NCBI GenBank assembly: GCA_023449275.1
Contig: JAEXJM010000044.1
Span: 68,441 to 132,440, forward strand
Direction: 5' to 3'
Origin: Pseudomonadota bacterium
GTDB lineage: Bacteria; Pseudomonadota; Gammaproteobacteria; Burkholderiales; Burkholderiaceae_D
Length of the DNA: 64,000 nucleotides
Position numbers and translations under genes: made by a program. Positions 62,176-64,000 of the stretch are shown here, piece after piece. Every line of letters starts with the position of its first letter. Position 1 is the stretch's first letter. The notes under the pieces were generated by a model. That model did not search any database. It was not told where the DNA came from and saw only the letters and a list, made by a program, of their open reading frames with translations.

Positions 62176-63924
62176 ATGGCAAAAATGACCGCAGCCGAAG
62201 CGGCTGTCTATGTATTGGAAAAAGAAGGCGTAACCCAGTTGTTCGGTATTCCGGGCGCTGGTATCAATCCGTTTTACGCGGCGTTGAAAAAGCGTGGCAC
62301 CATGAAACATATCCTGGCTCGTCATGGTGAAGGCATCGCCCATATGGCGGAAGGTTATACCCGTGCCAAACAGGGCAACATCGGTGTCGGTGTCTGTACA
62401 TCCGGCCCTGCCGCGACCGATATGATTACCGGTCTGTATTCCGCACAGGCTGACTCCACACCGATTCTGGCCATCACCGGTCAGGCTCCCCGCGCCAAGC
62501 TCTTCAAGGAAGATTTCCAGGCCGTAGACATTGAAAAAATCGCCGCTCCGGTCACGAAAATGGCTGTTACCGTCCGCGAACCTGCACTGGTTCCATGGAC
62601 TTTGCAAAAGGCGTTCTATCTGATGCGTTCCGGCCGTCAGGGCCCTTGCCTGATCGATTTGCCTCTGGATGTCCAGATGGGTGAAATCGAATTCGATCCT
62701 GATACGTATACTCCTCTGGAGGTCACTCCGCCTAAAGCAACCCGTGCACAGATCGAAAAAACACTGGGTATGTTGAACGATGCCGAGAAACCCCTGATTA
62801 TCGCGGGCGGTGGTGTCATTCTGGCTGATGCTTCTCCATTGCTGGTCGAACTGGCGGAAATTCTGGGTACGCCGGTTGTTCCGACGTTGATGGGGTGGGG
62901 TTCCATTCCTGACGATCATGATCTGATGGCTGGTATGGTCGGTTTGCAGACCCATCATCGTTATGGCAATGCCAATTTCCTGGCATCCGATTTTGTGCTC
63001 GGTATCGGTAACCGTTGGGCAAACCGTCATACCGGTGGTATGGATACCTATACCAAGGGCCGCAAGTTCGTTCACATCGATATCGAACCGACCCAGCTGG
63101 GCAAGGTTTTCTGCCCTGATTATGCAGTCGTTTCCGATGCCAAGGCCGCTCTTGAGCTGCTCGTTGAAGTCGCCAGGGAATGGAAGGCTGCAGGCAAGCT
63201 GAAGGATCGTTCCGCATGGGGCGCTGAATGCCTGAAACGCAAACGTACCATGTTGCGCCGTACCGACTATGACGACGTGCCGATGAAACCGCAGCGCGTT
63301 TATCAGGAAATGAACAATTTCTTCGGCAAGGACGTCCATTATGTGACCGCTATCGGCTTGTCCCAGATCGGTGCCGCACAACATCTGAAAGTCCAGCAGC
63401 CGCGTGGCTGGATCAACTGTGGTCAGGCAGGTCCTCTGGGCTGGACGATACCGGCTGCACTGGGTGTTCGTGCCGCTTTGCCGGACGCCGATATCGTCGC
63501 CTTGTCCGGTGACTTCGACTTCCAGTTCATGATTGAGGAACTGGCAGTGGGCGCCCACTTCAATTTGCCGTACATCCATGTCCTGGTCAACAACTCTTAT
63601 CTTGGACTGATTCGTCAGGGGCAGTTGGGATTCAATAATCTGGATTATTGTGTCCAGCTTTCTTTCGACAATATCAACTCCCCTGAAGTGGATGGCTACG
63701 GTATTGACTTCGTCAAGGTTGTTGAAGGACTGGGCTGTAAAGCGATCCGTGTTCACAAACCTGACGAACTGATTCCGGCATTCAGGAAAGCCCGTGAATT
63801 GATGAAAGAATTCAGGGTTCCTGTTGTTGTGGAAGCAATTCTTGAAAGAGTGACCAATATTCCGATGGGCGGCAATCTCGACCAGATCAATGAATTTGGC
63901 GGTGCCCTGGACGTTAACGAATAA
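62176..63924 (+). CDS. gcl: Glyoxylate carboligase (tartronate-semialdehyde synthase)
   Basis: A ThDP and FAD enzyme condensing two glyoxylates to tartronate semialdehyde and CO2. The 582 residues align with E. coli Gcl from MAKM to the C-terminus; the ThDP motif is GDFDFQFMIEELAVGAHFNLPYI with NNSYLGL. The residue replacing the usual catalytic Glu, Val51 in E. coli, is Gly51 here (LARHGEGIAH). CTGGAGG precedes the ATG. hyi follows after 17 bp. Fits oxalate/glyoxylate assimilation. Confidence 0.97.
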   Translation: MAKMTAAEAAVYVLEKEGVTQLFGIPGAGINPFYAALKKRGTMKHILARHGEGIAHMAEGYTRAKQGNIGVGVCTSGPAATDMITGLYSAQADSTPILAITGQAPRAKLFKEDFQAVDIEKIAAPVTKMAVTVREPALVPWTLQKAFYLMRSGRQGPCLIDLPLDVQMGEIEFDPDTYTPLEVTPPKATRAQIEKTLGMLNDAEKPLIIAGGGVILADASPLLVELAEILGTPVVPTLMGWGSIPDDHDLMAGMVGLQTHHRYGNANFLASDFVLGIGNRWANRHTGGMDTYTKGRKFVHIDIEPTQLGKVFCPDYAVVSDAKAALELLVEVAREWKAAGKLKDRSAWGAECLKRKRTMLRRTDYDDVPMKPQRVYQEMNNFFGKDVHYVTAIGLSQIGAAQHLKVQQPRGWINCGQAGPLGWTIPAALGVRAALPDADIVALSGDFDFQFMIEELAVGAHFNLPYIHVLVNNSYLGLIRQGQLGFNNLDYCVQLSFDNINSPEVDGYGIDFVKVVEGLGCKAIRVHKPDELIPAFRKARELMKEFRVPVVVEAILERVTNIPMGGNLDQINEFGGALDVNE

Positions 63925-63941
63925 TAAAAAGGAGAATGACA

Positions 63942-64000
63942 ATGCCAAAGATGGCTGCCAATTTGTCCATGCTGTTTAATGAAGTTCCTTTCATGGACCG
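63942..64000 (+). CDS. hyi: Hydroxypyruvate isomerase (start only, runs off the window)
   Basis: The first 19 codons are present (MPKMAANLSMLFNEVPFMD), the typical Hyi N-terminus with NLSMLF. AAGGAGAA precedes the ATG. It would interconvert hydroxypyruvate and tartronate semialdehyde downstream of gcl. Confidence 0.88.
   Translation, partial: MPKMAANLSMLFNEVPFMD

Noticed and set aside
62140..63948. 602-codon open frame antisense to gcl
   Set aside because: It fully mirrors a convincing gcl gene and has no family resemblance; open antisense frames arise from the codon bias of a highly expressed gene.

Overview
The window reads as chromosomal DNA of a Gram-negative betaproteobacterium of the order Burkholderiales. 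The best fit is Oxalobacter or a close relative in the Oxalobacteraceae. This is an inference from gene content: glyoxylate carboligase followed by a hydroxypyruvate isomerase start (the glyoxylate-to-glycerate route used by oxalate degraders), an anaerobic class III ribonucleotide reductase, paired Neisseria/Burkholderia-type porins, the dnaN-dnaA-rpmH-rnpA-yidD-yidC replication-origin block, and a pilD-coaE-zapD-yacG block typical of betaproteobacteria. No species-specific marker was compared.

Layout. 1-5.6 kb: origin-type block, with dnaA and dnaN leftward and rpmH, rnpA, yidD and yidC rightward. 5.6-9.5 kb: a HAD nucleotidase, slmA, a prepilin peptidase with an eroded N-terminal domain, coaE, zapD and yacG. 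9.5-12.2 kb: trpG-trpD-trpC behind a strong promoter and a 190-nt leader. 12.2-22.1 kb: leftward M61 peptidase and metH, a rightward EamA transporter, leftward dsbC, and a rightward LtaS-like membrane sulfatase. 22.2-27.5 kb: a small genomic island downstream of tRNA-Thr(CGT), bounded by direct repeats of about 113-117 bp. It holds an integrase stump, a Dcm-like cytosine methyltransferase, Vsr, an MvaI/BcnI-type restriction endonuclease and an AT-rich HEPN-motif protein of unknown function. 27.9-32 kb: a zinc-ribbon membrane protein and a phosphite uptake and oxidation operon (ptxABCD type). 32-41 kb: housekeeping and envelope genes (YecA-like, OsmC, two small exported proteins, a cation/proton antiporter, a tautomerase, glyA, ribD, ribE and a Sel1-repeat protein). 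41-44.3 kb: two tandem porins. 44.4-48.1 kb: glmS, a small membrane protein, a radical SAM protein and a glycosyltransferase. 48.4-51.6 kb: a cobalamin riboswitch in front of a class III ribonucleotide reductase whose glycyl-radical segment lies on a separate 60-codon gene, then nrdG. 51.7-56.1 kb: a CorC/HlyC protein, ispB, tRNA-Pro(CGG) and a divergent tryptophanase/tyrosine phenol-lyase family enzyme. 56.2-64 kb: birA, a divergent pyruvate-carboxylase-like enzyme ending in a zinc ribbon, a LysR regulator, glyoxylate carboligase and the start of hyi.

How the parts work together. The right end looks like central carbon metabolism of an oxalate or glyoxylate user: gcl and hyi act on glyoxylate, glyA handles serine and glycine, a biotin enzyme sits beside its ligase birA, and a LysR regulator is divergent to gcl. 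The ptx operon would supply phosphate from phosphite. Cobalamin appears twice: as cofactor of MetH and as the predicted signal controlling the B12-independent ribonucleotide reductase. The accessory part is the 5-kb tRNA island, which combines a complete type II restriction-modification-repair module with an uncharacterised HEPN protein. It is the best candidate here for an incompletely described defence system.
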